A DNA stretch of 64,000 nt from Streptomyces barringtoniae (GCF_020819595.1 NZ_JAJHNP010000002.1:124001-188000), one strand, 5' to 3'. Positions 51,010-59,890 are shown, counted from the stretch's first letter. The notes: generated by a model not told the origin, from the letters alone. Numbers and translations are program-made.

Positions 51010-51214
51010 AGCCCGAAATACCTTCTCAACGTGGGCCGGGAAACCGGACCACGTTGTCCGGCGGATTCACGGCCACCCTACCGGCGTGAGGGGGTGGCTC
51101 CGTAGCGGGCGTCCGCCTGCTGGACGCGCCCGCACATGTGAGCGGACGGCCCGTCAGGCGGGCCCGCCACGAGGCTGCCGCACCACGCCGGAACGTCGCT
51201 GAGGTCGCGCCTGG

Positions 51215-51257
51215 GCAGGCTGCTGCGCAGCGGTCCCTACGCAGGCTGCTGCGCAGC
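51215..51257. repeat. 17-bp direct repeat at the gatD 3-prime end
   Basis: GCAGGCTGCTGCGCAGC occurs at 51215-51231 and 51241-51257. The second copy encodes the last residues of GatD and the first lies just beyond the stop. Each holds the palindrome GCTGCGCAGC. It may be a small duplication and may act as a terminator hairpin. Confidence 0.7.
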
Positions 51258-51965
51258 CGCGATGCGCTCGTTGCGGAGTGCCTCGTACCAGCGGTCGTCG
51301 ATCGGCGGCAGCGCGTTGACGTCGAGGGCCAGCTTCAGCAGCAGGTCGGCGATCTGCGGGTTGCGGGCGAGGACCGGGCCGTGCATGTACGTGCCGAAGA
51401 CGGTCCCGTTGTACGCGCCCTCCGTGCCGTCCCCGGTGCCGTTGCCCTTGCCGATCTTCACCTGCGCGAAGGGGCGGGCGGTGGGGCCGAGGTGGGTGAC
51501 GCCCTGGTGGTTCTCGAAGCCGGTCAGCTGCGGCAGGCCCAGCTGCGGGTCGATGTCGCCGAGCACGTCACCGACGCACCGCTCGCCCTCGCCGCGCACC
51601 GACACCACGTCCAGCAGGCCGAGGCCGGGCTCGCGCTGGCCGAGGTCGTTGATGAACTCGTGGCCGAGGATCTGGTAGCCGGCGCAGACGGAGAACACGA
51701 TCGCGCCGTTCTGCACCGCACGGGACAGGTGCCCGTCACGGCGCAGCCGCTCGGCCGCCAGCCGCTGCGGACGGTCCTCGCCGCCGCCGATCAGGTAGAT
51801 GTCGCCGGAGGTCGGGATCGGCTGGTCGCTGCGCACGTCCAGCCGGGCCACGTCCAGGCCGCGCTGCCGCGCCCGCCGCTCCACGACGAGCGCGTTGCCC
51901 TGGTCGCCGTACGTGCTCAGCAGGTCCGGGTAGATCCACACCAGCCGCAGTTGGTTGTCGCTCAT
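51237..51965 (-). CDS. gatD: Lipid II isoglutaminyl synthase, glutaminase subunit GatD
   Basis: A 242-residue class I glutamine amidotransferase of the CobB/CobQ type. Nucleophile Cys94 lies in FSVCAGYQILGHEF and the catalytic His in FGTYMHGPVLARNP. GENHQG-like substrate region GFENHQGVTHLG is present. It releases ammonia from glutamine for MurT, which amidates the D-Glu of lipid II. It starts 29 bases after murT. GatD-MurT is the cytoplasmic complex for peptidoglycan D-isoglutamine formation. Confidence 0.95.
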   Translation of the reverse strand: MSDNQLRLVWIYPDLLSTYGDQGNALVVERRARQRGLDVARLDVRSDQPIPTSGDIYLIGGGEDRPQRLAAERLRRDGHLSRAVQNGAIVFSVCAGYQILGHEFINDLGQREPGLGLLDVVSVRGEGERCVGDVLGDIDPQLGLPQLTGFENHQGVTHLGPTARPFAQVKIGKGNGTGDGTEGAYNGTVFGTYMHGPVLARNPQIADLLLKLALDVNALPPIDDRWYEALRNERIAAAQQPA

Positions 51966-51994
51966 GAGGTGATCGCCCTTCGAGGATCAGAAGA

Positions 51995-53233
51995 TCAGTT
52001 GCCGACGCGGCGGCGCAGGTCCTGGAACGCGGTGTAGTTCGCGATGACCTCGATCCGGCCCGGCGGGCACATCTGCACGGCCTGGTCGAGGTCGTCGCAG
52101 ACCTGGAAGTGCTGGTTCGCGACCTCCAGACGCACGGCGAGGTCCAGCTTCCGGTCGCCGATCACGAAGATCGGGTGGCCGGTCAGCCGGGTGTAGTCGA
52201 CGTCCCAGAGCCAGGAGGTGTCGGTGCCGTCGGCGCCGCGGGCGTTCACGGACAGGATCACCGGGGCGGGCGGCGGGTCGATCAGGGAGAACGTCTCCAG
52301 CCAGCCGGCCGGGTTCTTGGCCAGCAGCAGCCGCAGATCGCGGTTCTGGAACTGCACGACGTCATAACGTCCCGCGACGGCCTGCACCTGGTACATCCGC
52401 TCCAGGGCCACCTGCGGCGGCACCCCGAAGACGGCGGCGACGGCCGCGGAGGAGGCGGCGTTCGCCTTGTTGGCGCGGCCGGGAAGCTGCAGATGAATGG
52501 GCCAGGCGGAGCCGTGCGGATCCAGCACGTGATCCCCGGACAGCGCCCAGGTCGGCGTGGGCCGCCGGAACCCGCACTCACCGCAGAACCAGTCCTCGCC
52601 GGGGCGCTGCATCACGCCACCGCAGGACGGGCAGGACCAGGCGTCGTCCTTCCACATCTGTCCGGCCGCGACCCAGATCACGTTCGGGGACGAGGAGGCG
52701 GCCCACACCACCAGCGGGTCGTCGCAGTTGGCGACGACGACGGCCTTGGAGCCGGCCAGGCCCTCGCGCCAGTTCTCGGCGAGCATCCGGGTCTCGGCGG
52801 CACGGTCGAGCTGGTCCCGGGAGAGGTTGAGCAGGGCGATGCACTTCGGGTCGGTGTCCCGGGCCACACCGGCCAGGTACTTCTCGTCGACCTCGATGAC
52901 ACCGAACTTCGCGTCCGAGCCGCCCGCCAGCGCGGAGGTGATACCGGCCGGCATGTTGGCGCCCAGCGCGTTCGACACGACCGGGCCCGCGGCGCGCAGC
53001 GCCTCGGCGATCAGCCGGGTGGTCGTCGTCTTGCCGTTGGTTGCCGACACCAGGACGACGTCCAGGTTCTGCGCGAGCCGTGCGAGCAGGTCGGGGTCGA
53101 GTTTCAGCGCGACCCGGCCACCGATCACCGACCCGCTGCCGCGCCCCGCGGCGCGCGATGCCGCAGCGACCGCCTTGCCCGCGGTCACGGCCAGCTTGGC
53201 CCGCGGCGTGAGCGGGTCCGAGTTGCCTGCCAT
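51995..53233 (-). CDS. murT: Lipid II isoglutaminyl synthase subunit MurT
   Basis: A 412-residue Mur-ligase-like ATPase. P-loop VSATNGKTTTTRLIAEAL lies at about residue 62 and the Mur-ligase central domain contains EVDEKYLAGVARDTDPKCIALLNLSRDQLDR. A four-Cys zinc ribbon (CPSCGG ... CGECG) lies at about residues 205-225, characteristic of MurT. The C-terminal DUF1727 domain begins near AGRYDVVQFQNRDLRLLLAKNPAG. ATG 53233 has GGAGG upstream at a long spacing. Confidence 0.95.
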   Translation of the reverse strand: MAGNSDPLTPRAKLAVTAGKAVAAASRAAGRGSGSVIGGRVALKLDPDLLARLAQNLDVVLVSATNGKTTTTRLIAEALRAAGPVVSNALGANMPAGITSALAGGSDAKFGVIEVDEKYLAGVARDTDPKCIALLNLSRDQLDRAAETRMLAENWREGLAGSKAVVVANCDDPLVVWAASSSPNVIWVAAGQMWKDDAWSCPSCGGVMQRPGEDWFCGECGFRRPTPTWALSGDHVLDPHGSAWPIHLQLPGRANKANAASSAAVAAVFGVPPQVALERMYQVQAVAGRYDVVQFQNRDLRLLLAKNPAGWLETFSLIDPPPAPVILSVNARGADGTDTSWLWDVDYTRLTGHPIFVIGDRKLDLAVRLEVANQHFQVCDDLDQAVQMCPPGRIEVIANYTAFQDLRRRVGN

Positions 53234-53384
53234 CAGTTCTCGATCCTCCTTGCGTACGCGCCGCGCCTGGGGCCATCCGGCAGCGTGGTGTGACCTCAGC
53301 CTATCGAGATCCGTTCGCACACCCGAATCCCGGCCCACGCCTTGAGCGGCGGGCATGGGCTGAACGAACCGTACCCTTGCCGCC

Positions 53385-53924
53385 ATGCGACACGGTTCCA
53401 TTCCGGGCGCCCACGGGCGCGTCCGGCCTCTCACCCTGCTCGGCGACGCGGCTTTGCGCGAACAATGCCGGGAAGTCACCGAATTCGGCCCCGAACTGGC
53501 GGCCCTCGTGGAGGACCTGTTCGCCACGATGTACGCGGCGCAGGGGGTCGGACTGGCGGCGAATCAGGTGGGGGTGCCGCTGCGGGTGTTCGTGTACGAC
53601 TGCCCGGACGACGACGATGTCCGGCATCTTGGACATGTGGTGAACCCGCGTCTGGTGGAGACGGACGGGGTGGTGGTCCGGGGCCCGGAGGGCTGCCTGT
53701 CCCTGCCGGGCCTGGAGGCGGGCACCGAGCGCTACGACCATGCGGTGATCGAGGGCCGCACGGTGACGGGGGAGCCGGTGACCGTGCACGGCACGGGGTT
53801 CTTCGCGCGGTGCCTGCAGCACGAGTACGACCACGTGGAGGGCCGGGTCTACGCGGATCACCTCACGGGTTGGCGCAAGCGCAGACTGGCGAGGCAGATG
53901 AAGCGAGCTTCATGGCACCGGTGA
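53385..53924 (+). CDS. def: Peptide deformylase
   Basis: A 179-residue Fe/Zn enzyme that removes the formyl group of new proteins. All three motifs are present: GVGLAANQ at about residue 54, EGCLSLPG at about 104 and CLQHEYDHVEGRVY at about 145, with the QHEYDH metal site. Streptomyces carry several def genes, so this may not be the essential copy. It converges on the tetR gene with an 8-base gap. Confidence 0.95.
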   Translation: MRHGSIPGAHGRVRPLTLLGDAALREQCREVTEFGPELAALVEDLFATMYAAQGVGLAANQVGVPLRVFVYDCPDDDDVRHLGHVVNPRLVETDGVVVRGPEGCLSLPGLEAGTERYDHAVIEGRTVTGEPVTVHGTGFFARCLQHEYDHVEGRVYADHLTGWRKRRLARQMKRASWHR

Positions 53925-53932
53925 GGGGGCCC

Positions 53933-54577
53933 TCAGAACCCCGGACCGCCCATTCTGTCCCCCGCGGCCGCAAGCCGTCCCCAGAGCAGATCGGCCAAGG
54001 ACCGCACCAACTCGGCCCGGGAGCAAGGGCGTTCACCCAGCCACCAGTCACCCGCCGCATGCATCATCCCGACGATCCCATGCCCCCACACGCGGGCCAG
54101 CTGCTGGCTCTCCGGACCGAGATCCACCCGCTCCTCGATGACCTGGGCCAACTCCTCGCCCATTCTGCGGAGCAGCGGCGCCGAATGCTTGCCGACGTCG
54201 AAGCCCTGCTCCGCACCCGCGCTCCCCTCCGCCGGATGCATCAGGAAGCGGTACACCTGGGGCCGCGCCTCGATCGCGGCGAGATACGTGTCCAGCGTCG
54301 ACTCGACCCGCTCCCGCCGGTCCGCGGGAGCGTCCAGCGCCGCCCGCAGCGAATCGAGCAGCGCGTCCGTGTGCCGCTTGGCCAGAGCCGCGTACAGGCC
54401 CCCCTTGTCGCCGAAGTGGCGGTAGAGGATCGGCTTGGTGATGCCCGCCTCGGCCGCGATCGCGTTCATCGACGCCTGCGGGCCGTCGCGCAGCACCACC
54501 CGGTCGGCGGCCTCCAGCAGCTCGCGCCGTCGGCGGTCGGCGGACCGCTGCTGATCGGTCCGCTGTGTGGTGTCCAT
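53933..54577 (-). CDS. TetR-family regulator divergent from acyl-CoA dehydrogenase
   Basis: A 214-residue TetR regulator. The helix-turn-helix is at about residues 15-60 (RRRELLEAADRVVLRDGPQASMNAIAAEAGITKPILYRHF, as span). The C-terminal DWWLGERPCSRAELVRSLADLLWGRL ending is typical of actinobacterial fatty-acid regulators of the FadR/FdmR-like type. It is divergent from an acyl-CoA dehydrogenase, with two TACC/GGTA-type operators between, so it likely represses that gene until acyl-CoA binds. Confidence 0.9.
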   Translation of the reverse strand: MDTTQRTDQQRSADRRRRELLEAADRVVLRDGPQASMNAIAAEAGITKPILYRHFGDKGGLYAALAKRHTDALLDSLRAALDAPADRRERVESTLDTYLAAIEARPQVYRFLMHPAEGSAGAEQGFDVGKHSAPLLRRMGEELAQVIEERVDLGPESQQLARVWGHGIVGMMHAAGDWWLGERPCSRAELVRSLADLLWGRLAAAGDRMGGPGF

Positions 54578-54673
54578 GTGCTCTCCCCACCCGTGCTGAT
54601 TCGCTGACGCCTGCGCAAACTAACACTGACCGCGCCCCTGACATCGAACGGGATGCCGAGACGTCATCAGCGG

Positions 54674-54721
54674 TTGACTTTTCCTACCCGTCGGTAACAG
54701 ACTCGGGTTACCGCTAGTAAC
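54674..54721 (+). promoter_or_regulatory. Promoter and two TetR-type operators before acyl-CoA dehydrogenase
   Basis: TTGACT (54674-54679) with CAGACT 18 bases later fits a promoter. TACC-CGTC-GGTA (54685-54696) lies in the spacer, and GTTAC-CGCTA-GTAAC (54707-54721) just downstream. Both dyads resemble operators of actinobacterial fatty-acid TetR repressors. Confidence 0.6.
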
Positions 54722-54747
54722 ATCGCACCGCCGCCGCTGGAGGGGAC

Positions 54748-55974
54748 ATGGCCGAGTTCACCATGGAGCTGAACGACGAACAGAAGGAAGTCCGGGACTG
54801 GCTCCATGGCTTCGCCGCCGACGTGATCCGCCCCGCGGCCGCCGAGTGGGACGAGCGCGAGGAGACTCCCTGGCCGATCATCCAGGAGGCCGCGAAGGTC
54901 GGCATCTACTCCCTCGACTTCTATGCGCAGCAGTACTTCGACCCCACCGGCCTCGGCATCCCGATGGCCATGGAGGAGCTGTTCTGGGGCGACGCGGGCA
55001 TCGCCCTGTCCATTGTGGGCACCGGGCTCGCCGCCGTGGGCGTTCTCGCCAACGGAACCGAGGAACAGATCGGTACCTGGATCCCGCAGATGTACGGCGA
55101 CGTCCACGACGTCAAGGTGGCCGCGTTCTGCTCCTCCGAGCCCGACGCCGGCTCCGACGTCGCCTCCATGCGCACGCGTGCCGTGTACGACGAGGCCAAG
55201 GACGAGTGGGTGATCAACGGCACGAAGACCTGGGCGACCAACGGCGGCATCGCCAACGTCCACGTCGTCGTCGCCGGCGTCGACCCGGAGCTGGGCTCGA
55301 AGGGCCACGCCTCCTTCATCGTCCCGCCGGGGACACCGGGCCTGTCCCAGGGCCAGAAGTTCAAGAAGCACGGCATCCGCGCGTCGCACACCGCCGAGGT
55401 CGTCCTCGACAACGTCCGGGTCCCCGGCTCCTGCCTGCTCGGCGGCAAGGAGAAGCTGGACGAGCGGCTGGCCCGGGCGCGGGAGAAGGCCGCGAAGGGT
55501 GGCGAACGTGTCAAGAACGCGGCGATGGCCACGTTCGAGGCGTCCCGCCCGGCGGTCGGCGCCATGGCGGTCGGCACCGCCCGCGCTGCGTACGAGGTCG
55601 CCCTCGACTACGCCATGACCCGCGAGCAGTTCGGCCGGCCGATCATCGACAACCAGGGCGTGGCCTTCCAGCTGGCGGACATGCGGACGCAGGTCGACGC
55701 CGCCCGCCTGCTGGTCTGGCGTGCGTCCTGGATGGCGGTCAACGGCAGGCCGTTCACCGCCGCCGAGGGCTCCATGTCCAAGCTGTTCGCCAGCGAGACG
55801 GCGAAGAAGGTCACCGCCCAGGCCATCCAGATCCTCGGCGGCAACGGCTACACCAGGGAGTACCCGGTGGAGCGCATGCACCGGGACAGCGCGATCTACA
55901 CGATCTTCGAGGGTACGAGCGAGATCCAGCGGCTGGTGATCGCCCGCACCCTCTCGGGCATGCCGATCCGCTAA
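54748..55974 (+). CDS. Acyl-CoA dehydrogenase
   Basis: A 408-residue FAD enzyme for the first step of beta-oxidation. Motifs: FCSSEPDAGSDVASM (FAD/substrate, about residue 128), TKTWATNGGIANVHVV, YEVALDYAMTREQFGRPIIDNQGV, and the catalytic-base region IYTIFEGTSEIQRLVIARTLSG at the C-terminus with Glu in FEGT. Length is normal. Divergent from its probable TetR repressor. The gene ends 4 bases into the convergent cupin gene. Confidence 0.96.
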   Translation: MAEFTMELNDEQKEVRDWLHGFAADVIRPAAAEWDEREETPWPIIQEAAKVGIYSLDFYAQQYFDPTGLGIPMAMEELFWGDAGIALSIVGTGLAAVGVLANGTEEQIGTWIPQMYGDVHDVKVAAFCSSEPDAGSDVASMRTRAVYDEAKDEWVINGTKTWATNGGIANVHVVVAGVDPELGSKGHASFIVPPGTPGLSQGQKFKKHGIRASHTAEVVLDNVRVPGSCLLGGKEKLDERLARAREKAAKGGERVKNAAMATFEASRPAVGAMAVGTARAAYEVALDYAMTREQFGRPIIDNQGVAFQLADMRTQVDAARLLVWRASWMAVNGRPFTAAEGSMSKLFASETAKKVTAQAIQILGGNGYTREYPVERMHRDSAIYTIFEGTSEIQRLVIARTLSGMPIR

Positions 55975-56492
55975 CGGTGCCTGAGCGGCGTCAACTGCTC
56001 GATGTCGTACTTGGCCCGCAGCGCCTCGATCGCCTCCTGGTCCGGCGGGCCCCCGTTCCCCAGGATCTCCAGCAGCTCCTCGAAGTAGCGCTCGTGATCC
56101 GGCGGCGGAGCGGCCTGGAAGAACATCTTCGCCGGGGTGTCCGTCGGATTGGCGAACGCGTGCGGGCACCCCGGTGGTACGACGATGACCGTACCCGGCG
56201 TCGCCCGCACCACCCGGCTGCCCGAACTGGACTCCCATCTCTGCCAGTTGTCGGAAGTGCGGATGCGCGGCTCGAAGGCGAGGACGTCCAGTTCGCCCTC
56301 CAGGACGTAGAACAACTCCTCGCTGCGCGTGTGCACATGGGCGCCCACGTCGAAGCCCGGCGGGACCTCCACCTCGAAGGTGGAGGCCATCCGCGAGTGC
56401 ATGCCGGTGACCTTGAACGTCACCCGCTGGGCCGGTGTGTCGACGACGCGGCCGTGACCCGGCGGTACGTACAGTCCCTCGGTCTCCGTCAT
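55971..56492 (-). CDS. Cupin-domain protein of the flaviolin operon
   Basis: A 173-residue single cupin. Motif 1 is PGFDVGAHVHTRSEELFYVLEGELDVL (metal His/His/Glu) and motif 2 TVIVVPPGCPHAFANPTDTPAKMFF. The gene starts 7 bases after the P450 stop in the order rppA-P450-cupin. In known clusters this cupin helps oxidise tetrahydroxynaphthalene to flaviolin or related quinones. That role is from family context. Confidence 0.88.
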   Translation of the reverse strand: MTETEGLYVPPGHGRVVDTPAQRVTFKVTGMHSRMASTFEVEVPPGFDVGAHVHTRSEELFYVLEGELDVLAFEPRIRTSDNWQRWESSSGSRVVRATPGTVIVVPPGCPHAFANPTDTPAKMFFQAAPPPDHERYFEELLEILGNGGPPDQEAIEALRAKYDIEQLTPLRHR

Positions 56493-56499
56493 CGGTCAC

Positions 56500-57714
56500 T
56501 CACCAGGTCACCGGAAGGGCCTCGGGGCCCCGGATCAGCGCGCCCTTCTTGAAGGGCACCTTCTCCGGTGCCACGGCCAGCCGCAGGCCCGGAATCCGGT
56601 CCAGCAGGGCGTCCACCATGAGTTCCTCCTCCAGCCGGGCCAGCATGTTGCCGGGGCAGAAGTGCGGGCCGAAGCCGAACGACACGTGCGGGTTCGGGCT
56701 GCGGGAGAAGTCGATGGTCTCCGGGTCCGGGAAGACCTCCGGGTCGCGGTTGGCGGCCAGGTAGGAGTTGTACACCGCGTCGCCCGCGCGGATCCGCACA
56801 CCCCGGATCTCCACGTCCTCCAGGGCGATCCGGGACAGGCCGACCGCGTTGCGGTGCGGGATCCAGCGCAGGAGCTCGTCGATCGCCCTGGGGCGGATCT
56901 CCGGTTCCGCGCGCAGCCGCTCCACCAGGTCGGGGCGGGTCAGCAGCAGATAGAACATCTGCCCGCTGTTGTTGGTGACCGCCTCGCCGCCGATCTGGAG
57001 GAGACCGGCGAGTCCGACGGCCTCCTCCAGGGTCACCTCGCCCCGGCCCACCGCGGCGCCGAGCAGCGAGGTGACGTCCTCGGCCGTGCTGTTCTCGCGC
57101 AGCCCGATCAGGTCGGAGAAGTAGGCGGCCATCTCCCGTTTGGCCTTCTCGCTGATCTCCTTGCCGTTGGAGGAGGACAGGATGAGCTGGGTCCAGGTGT
57201 GCATGGTGTGCCGGTCGGCGGCCGGGACGCCCATCAGCTCGCAGATCACCGCGATCGGGAACGGGCTGAGGACCGCCGCCGTGAGATCGGCGGGCGGGCC
57301 GTCCTGGAGGAGTTCGTCGACCAGCTCCTCCAGCATGGCGCGCGCCTTCTCCCGCACCCGTTCCACGCCCTTGGCGGTGAACGCGGCCGCCACCGAGCGG
57401 CGCAGCCGGGTGTGGTCGGGCGGGTCCAGGAAGCCGACCGCGCCCGGGTCCGGGATGAAGTGCGGAGCCAGCCGGGTGACCGGCTTCTTCATGACCTCCT
57501 CGCGGCTGAATCGGGGGTCGTTGGTCACCATGCGCACGTCGTCCATCCGGGTCACCAGCCAGGCCCAGCCCTCGCCGTTGGGCAGCTGGATGCGGGTGAC
57601 CGGTCCTTCGCGCATGAGCTCTCTCAGCACCGGGTCGAAGTCCGTCCCGGGCAGGTCGAGCGCCGGCCAGTGCCGGATCGGGGGCAGGGTCTCGGTGAGC
57701 GTCTCTTCGGTCAT
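56500..57714 (-). CDS. Cytochrome P450 of the CYP158A type (biflaviolin synthase)
   Basis: A 404-residue soluble P450, the same length as CYP158A2. The haem loop is FGFGPHFCPGN with Cys353, the ERR Glu-x-x-Arg is DELLRW, and the I helix reads GGEAVTNNSGQ, the unusual form without the conserved acid-Thr pair, as in CYP158A2. It couples flaviolin to dimers and trimers, forming UV-protective pigments. It follows rppA by 26 bases. Electron partners (ferredoxin) are not in the operon. Confidence 0.94.
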   Translation of the reverse strand: MTEETLTETLPPIRHWPALDLPGTDFDPVLRELMREGPVTRIQLPNGEGWAWLVTRMDDVRMVTNDPRFSREEVMKKPVTRLAPHFIPDPGAVGFLDPPDHTRLRRSVAAAFTAKGVERVREKARAMLEELVDELLQDGPPADLTAAVLSPFPIAVICELMGVPAADRHTMHTWTQLILSSSNGKEISEKAKREMAAYFSDLIGLRENSTAEDVTSLLGAAVGRGEVTLEEAVGLAGLLQIGGEAVTNNSGQMFYLLLTRPDLVERLRAEPEIRPRAIDELLRWIPHRNAVGLSRIALEDVEIRGVRIRAGDAVYNSYLAANRDPEVFPDPETIDFSRSPNPHVSFGFGPHFCPGNMLARLEEELMVDALLDRIPGLRLAVAPEKVPFKKGALIRGPEALPVTW

Positions 57715-57740
57715 GCCGTACTCGAACCGTCTTTCGGTGT

Positions 57741-58787
57741 TCAGCTGCGCCAGCGGCCCAGCGCCATTTCCGCGGTGATGCCGGGGCCGAACCCGGCGAG
57801 GAGCCCGCGCGCCCGGTGCTGGGCGCCGCCCTCGTCGAACATCCGGCGCAGCGCGTCCAGCACGACGCCGGAGGCGATGTTGCCGTACTCGGTGAGGGTG
57901 GCCCGGCTGAACCGGAAGGCGTGCGGGTCGACCTGGAGGAACTTGCTGAGGTCGTCGAGGATGCGCGGCCCGCCGGCGTGGACGATGTAGAAGTCCAGGT
58001 CGGACGCGTCCCAGCCGTGCATGCCCGCGAGATCCTGCAGCGCCGGGGCCAGCGGCTCCATGGTGGCCGGCACCCGCTTGTCGAGCAGGAAGTGGAACCC
58101 CGTCGCCCGGACGTCGTACATGATCCACTCCTCGGTCTTCGGGATCAGGTACGAGCCGTTGCGTTCCAGCTCGACGCCGGTGCCGCCCTTGCCGCGGACC
58201 ACGGCGGCGGCTATGCCGTCACCGAACAGGCCGTTGGACAGCAGCGAGCCCACGCCCAGGTCGGTGGGCTGGTAGCACAGCGAGCAGAACTCGCAGGCCA
58301 CGATGAGTGCGTTGGCGTCGGGGTAGGCCGTGCAGAAGTCGTGCGCGCGGTTGATCGCCGCGCCGCCGGCCGCGCAGCCCAGCTGGGCGATGGGGAGCTG
58401 TCGGGTGGTCGGGTCGAAGTCCATCTCGTTGATCAGCCACGCCGTGAGCGAGGGCATCATGAAGCCCGTGCACGAGACGTAGACGATCACGTCGATGTCG
58501 CTGGTGAGGAGTTCCGCGTCGTCGAGCGCCCGCTGGATCACCGCCGGGACCCGGGACTTGGCCTCGGCCTCGTAGAGCTTGTTGCGCTCCTCGAAGCCGG
58601 GGTGCTTCAGGGTCTCCTCGATGGGCTGCACGATGTGCCGTGTCCGGACGCCCGTGTTCTCTATCAGCCGCAGTGCCAGCGGCAGTTGTGGGTGGTCCGC
58701 GTGGCGGGAGCGCGCCAGCTCCAGCGTCTCCTCCATCGTGATCACGTGTTCGGGAACCGACACCGAGGGTCTGCACAAAGTCGCCAT
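57741..58787 (-). CDS. rppA: 1,3,6,8-tetrahydroxynaphthalene synthase (type III PKS)
   Basis: A 348-residue chalcone-synthase-like homodimer that makes tetrahydroxynaphthalene from five malonyl-CoA. The catalytic triad is visible: Cys138 (LGCAAGGAAINRA), His in FYIVHAGGPRILDD and Asn in EYGNIASGVVL. CEFCSLCYQPTD matches RppA rather than plant-type enzymes. First gene of the rppA-CYP158-cupin operon, divergent from a TenA-like gene. Confidence 0.96.
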   Translation of the reverse strand: MATLCRPSVSVPEHVITMEETLELARSRHADHPQLPLALRLIENTGVRTRHIVQPIEETLKHPGFEERNKLYEAEAKSRVPAVIQRALDDAELLTSDIDVIVYVSCTGFMMPSLTAWLINEMDFDPTTRQLPIAQLGCAAGGAAINRAHDFCTAYPDANALIVACEFCSLCYQPTDLGVGSLLSNGLFGDGIAAAVVRGKGGTGVELERNGSYLIPKTEEWIMYDVRATGFHFLLDKRVPATMEPLAPALQDLAGMHGWDASDLDFYIVHAGGPRILDDLSKFLQVDPHAFRFSRATLTEYGNIASGVVLDALRRMFDEGGAQHRARGLLAGFGPGITAEMALGRWRS

Positions 58788-58842
58788 GAACCGTGCCTAC
58801 TTTCGCCTTCCGGAGGGCTTGCGCCCCGCCGGTCAGAGGGTC

Positions 58843-58866
58843 GTTCACCTCAGGAGGTGGTTCACC
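58843..58866. promoter_or_regulatory. GTTCACC direct repeat and dyad between rppA and the TenA-like gene
   Basis: GTTCACC occurs at 58843-58849 and 58860-58866. Between them lies CACCT-CAGG-AGGTG, a 5-base-arm dyad. The heptamer is the PHO-box core, but the 17-base spacing is not that of a PHO box. It may be an operator for the divergent pair. Confidence 0.35.
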
Positions 58867-58972
58867 CACGATCACTCGACCCGGCGACGATCTCGCGCCG
58901 GACTACTCCAGACCGGGGACACCGGCGTCAGGTCCGGGTAGGAATCCGCGTGTCCACGGGAGGGAGAACACC

Positions 58973-59629
58973 ATGACCGCAGCGGCCAGGGATCTGCTGG
59001 AGACGACCACCGGGGCACTCGCCCCCGACCCGGTCGCCAACCCCTTCGTGCCCCTGGTGGAACGCGGTGAGGCACCTCCTGGGGCCCTCGCCCGTCTGGC
59101 CCTGGAACAGCAGTGGGTGATCCCCGCCGACCGCCGCTCCTTCGAACACCTGGCCGGGCGCGCCGACCCCGCCTCGGCGGCCTTCTTCACCACGCTCGCG
59201 ACCGGCGAGGAGCTGGCGGCAGCCCATCTGGCGGGCTTCGCCCGGGCCTGCGGGGTGACCGAGGAGCGCGCCCGCACCCATGTCCCCCTGGCGGGTTGCC
59301 AGGCCTACCCCGCCTACGTCTCCTGGCTGGCCCTCAACGCCTGCCCGGCCGACGTCGTCGTCGCCCTCACCGCGAACTTCTCCGCCTGGGGCGGCTACTG
59401 CGCCCGCATCGCGCAGGGCCTGCGCACGCACTACGGCTTCGGGGACGCCGCCTGCGCCTTCTTCGACTTCTTCGCCCGACCGGCCCCGGACCTGGACGAA
59501 CAGGCGACGGCGGCGGTACAGGCGGCCCTGGACACGGGCACCTTGACCGCGGACCGCGCACACACCTACGGGAGCCTGCTTCAGACGTACGAGGGGATGT
59601 TCTGGCTGACGGTGGGGCAGGCGAACTGA
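58973..59629 (+). CDS. TenA/PqqC-fold protein
   Basis: A 218-residue all-helical protein of the TENA/THI-4/PqqC fold (LALEQQWVIPADRRSFEHLAGRA; HVPLAGCQAYPAYVSWLALNACPADVVVALTANFSAWGGYCARI, as span; TYEGMFWLTVGQ). Classical TenA active-site Cys/Glu for thiamin salvage cannot be placed with confidence. GGGAGGGAG precedes ATG 58973. Divergent from rppA across 185 bases, so shared control is possible. Function in pigment formation is only suggested by position. Confidence 0.75.
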   Translation: MTAAARDLLETTTGALAPDPVANPFVPLVERGEAPPGALARLALEQQWVIPADRRSFEHLAGRADPASAAFFTTLATGEELAAAHLAGFARACGVTEERARTHVPLAGCQAYPAYVSWLALNACPADVVVALTANFSAWGGYCARIAQGLRTHYGFGDAACAFFDFFARPAPDLDEQATAAVQAALDTGTLTADRAHTYGSLLQTYEGMFWLTVGQAN

Positions 59630-59630
59630 C

Positions 59631-59864
59631 CTAGGGGGCCCCGCTGCTGTGCGCGATGCAGGCCACATCGATGCGATCCGCGAGCTTGGCCAGCTCAATG
59701 GTCAACGCAGCGACCGTATCCTCGTCCAGCCCCTGTTCCCCGGTCTCGACAAGCCGCAGCCATCGCCCGCCCACGGTCCGCAGCAACTTACTCACGTCGG
59801 CCGCAGCCACCTGCAAGGTACCGCAGTCGTCGACGATCAGAGGCAGGGTCACTTCGCGGTTCAC
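59631..59864 (-). CDS. DUF6213-like small protein
   Basis: A 77-residue soluble protein (REVTLPLIVDDCGTLQVAAADVSKLLRTVGGRWLRLVETGEQGLD, as span; LAKLADRIDVACIAHSS). Start is probably GTG 59864, 27 bases past the gabD stop; GTG 59852 is possible. No good ribosome site is seen, and a TACCAT box ends 8 bases upstream, so it may be leaderless. The family is common in Streptomyces and of unknown role. It ends 1 base after the convergent TenA-like gene. Confidence 0.65.
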   Translation of the reverse strand: MNREVTLPLIVDDCGTLQVAAADVSKLLRTVGGRWLRLVETGEQGLDEDTVAALTIELAKLADRIDVACIAHSSGAP

Positions 59865-59890
59865 AAAAGGGGATGGTAGCCGCGCACCGC

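Noticed and set aside
58843..58866. PHO box before rppA
   Set aside because: GTTCACC occurs twice but 17 bases apart; PHO boxes use 11-base units. Listed only as an unassigned repeat.
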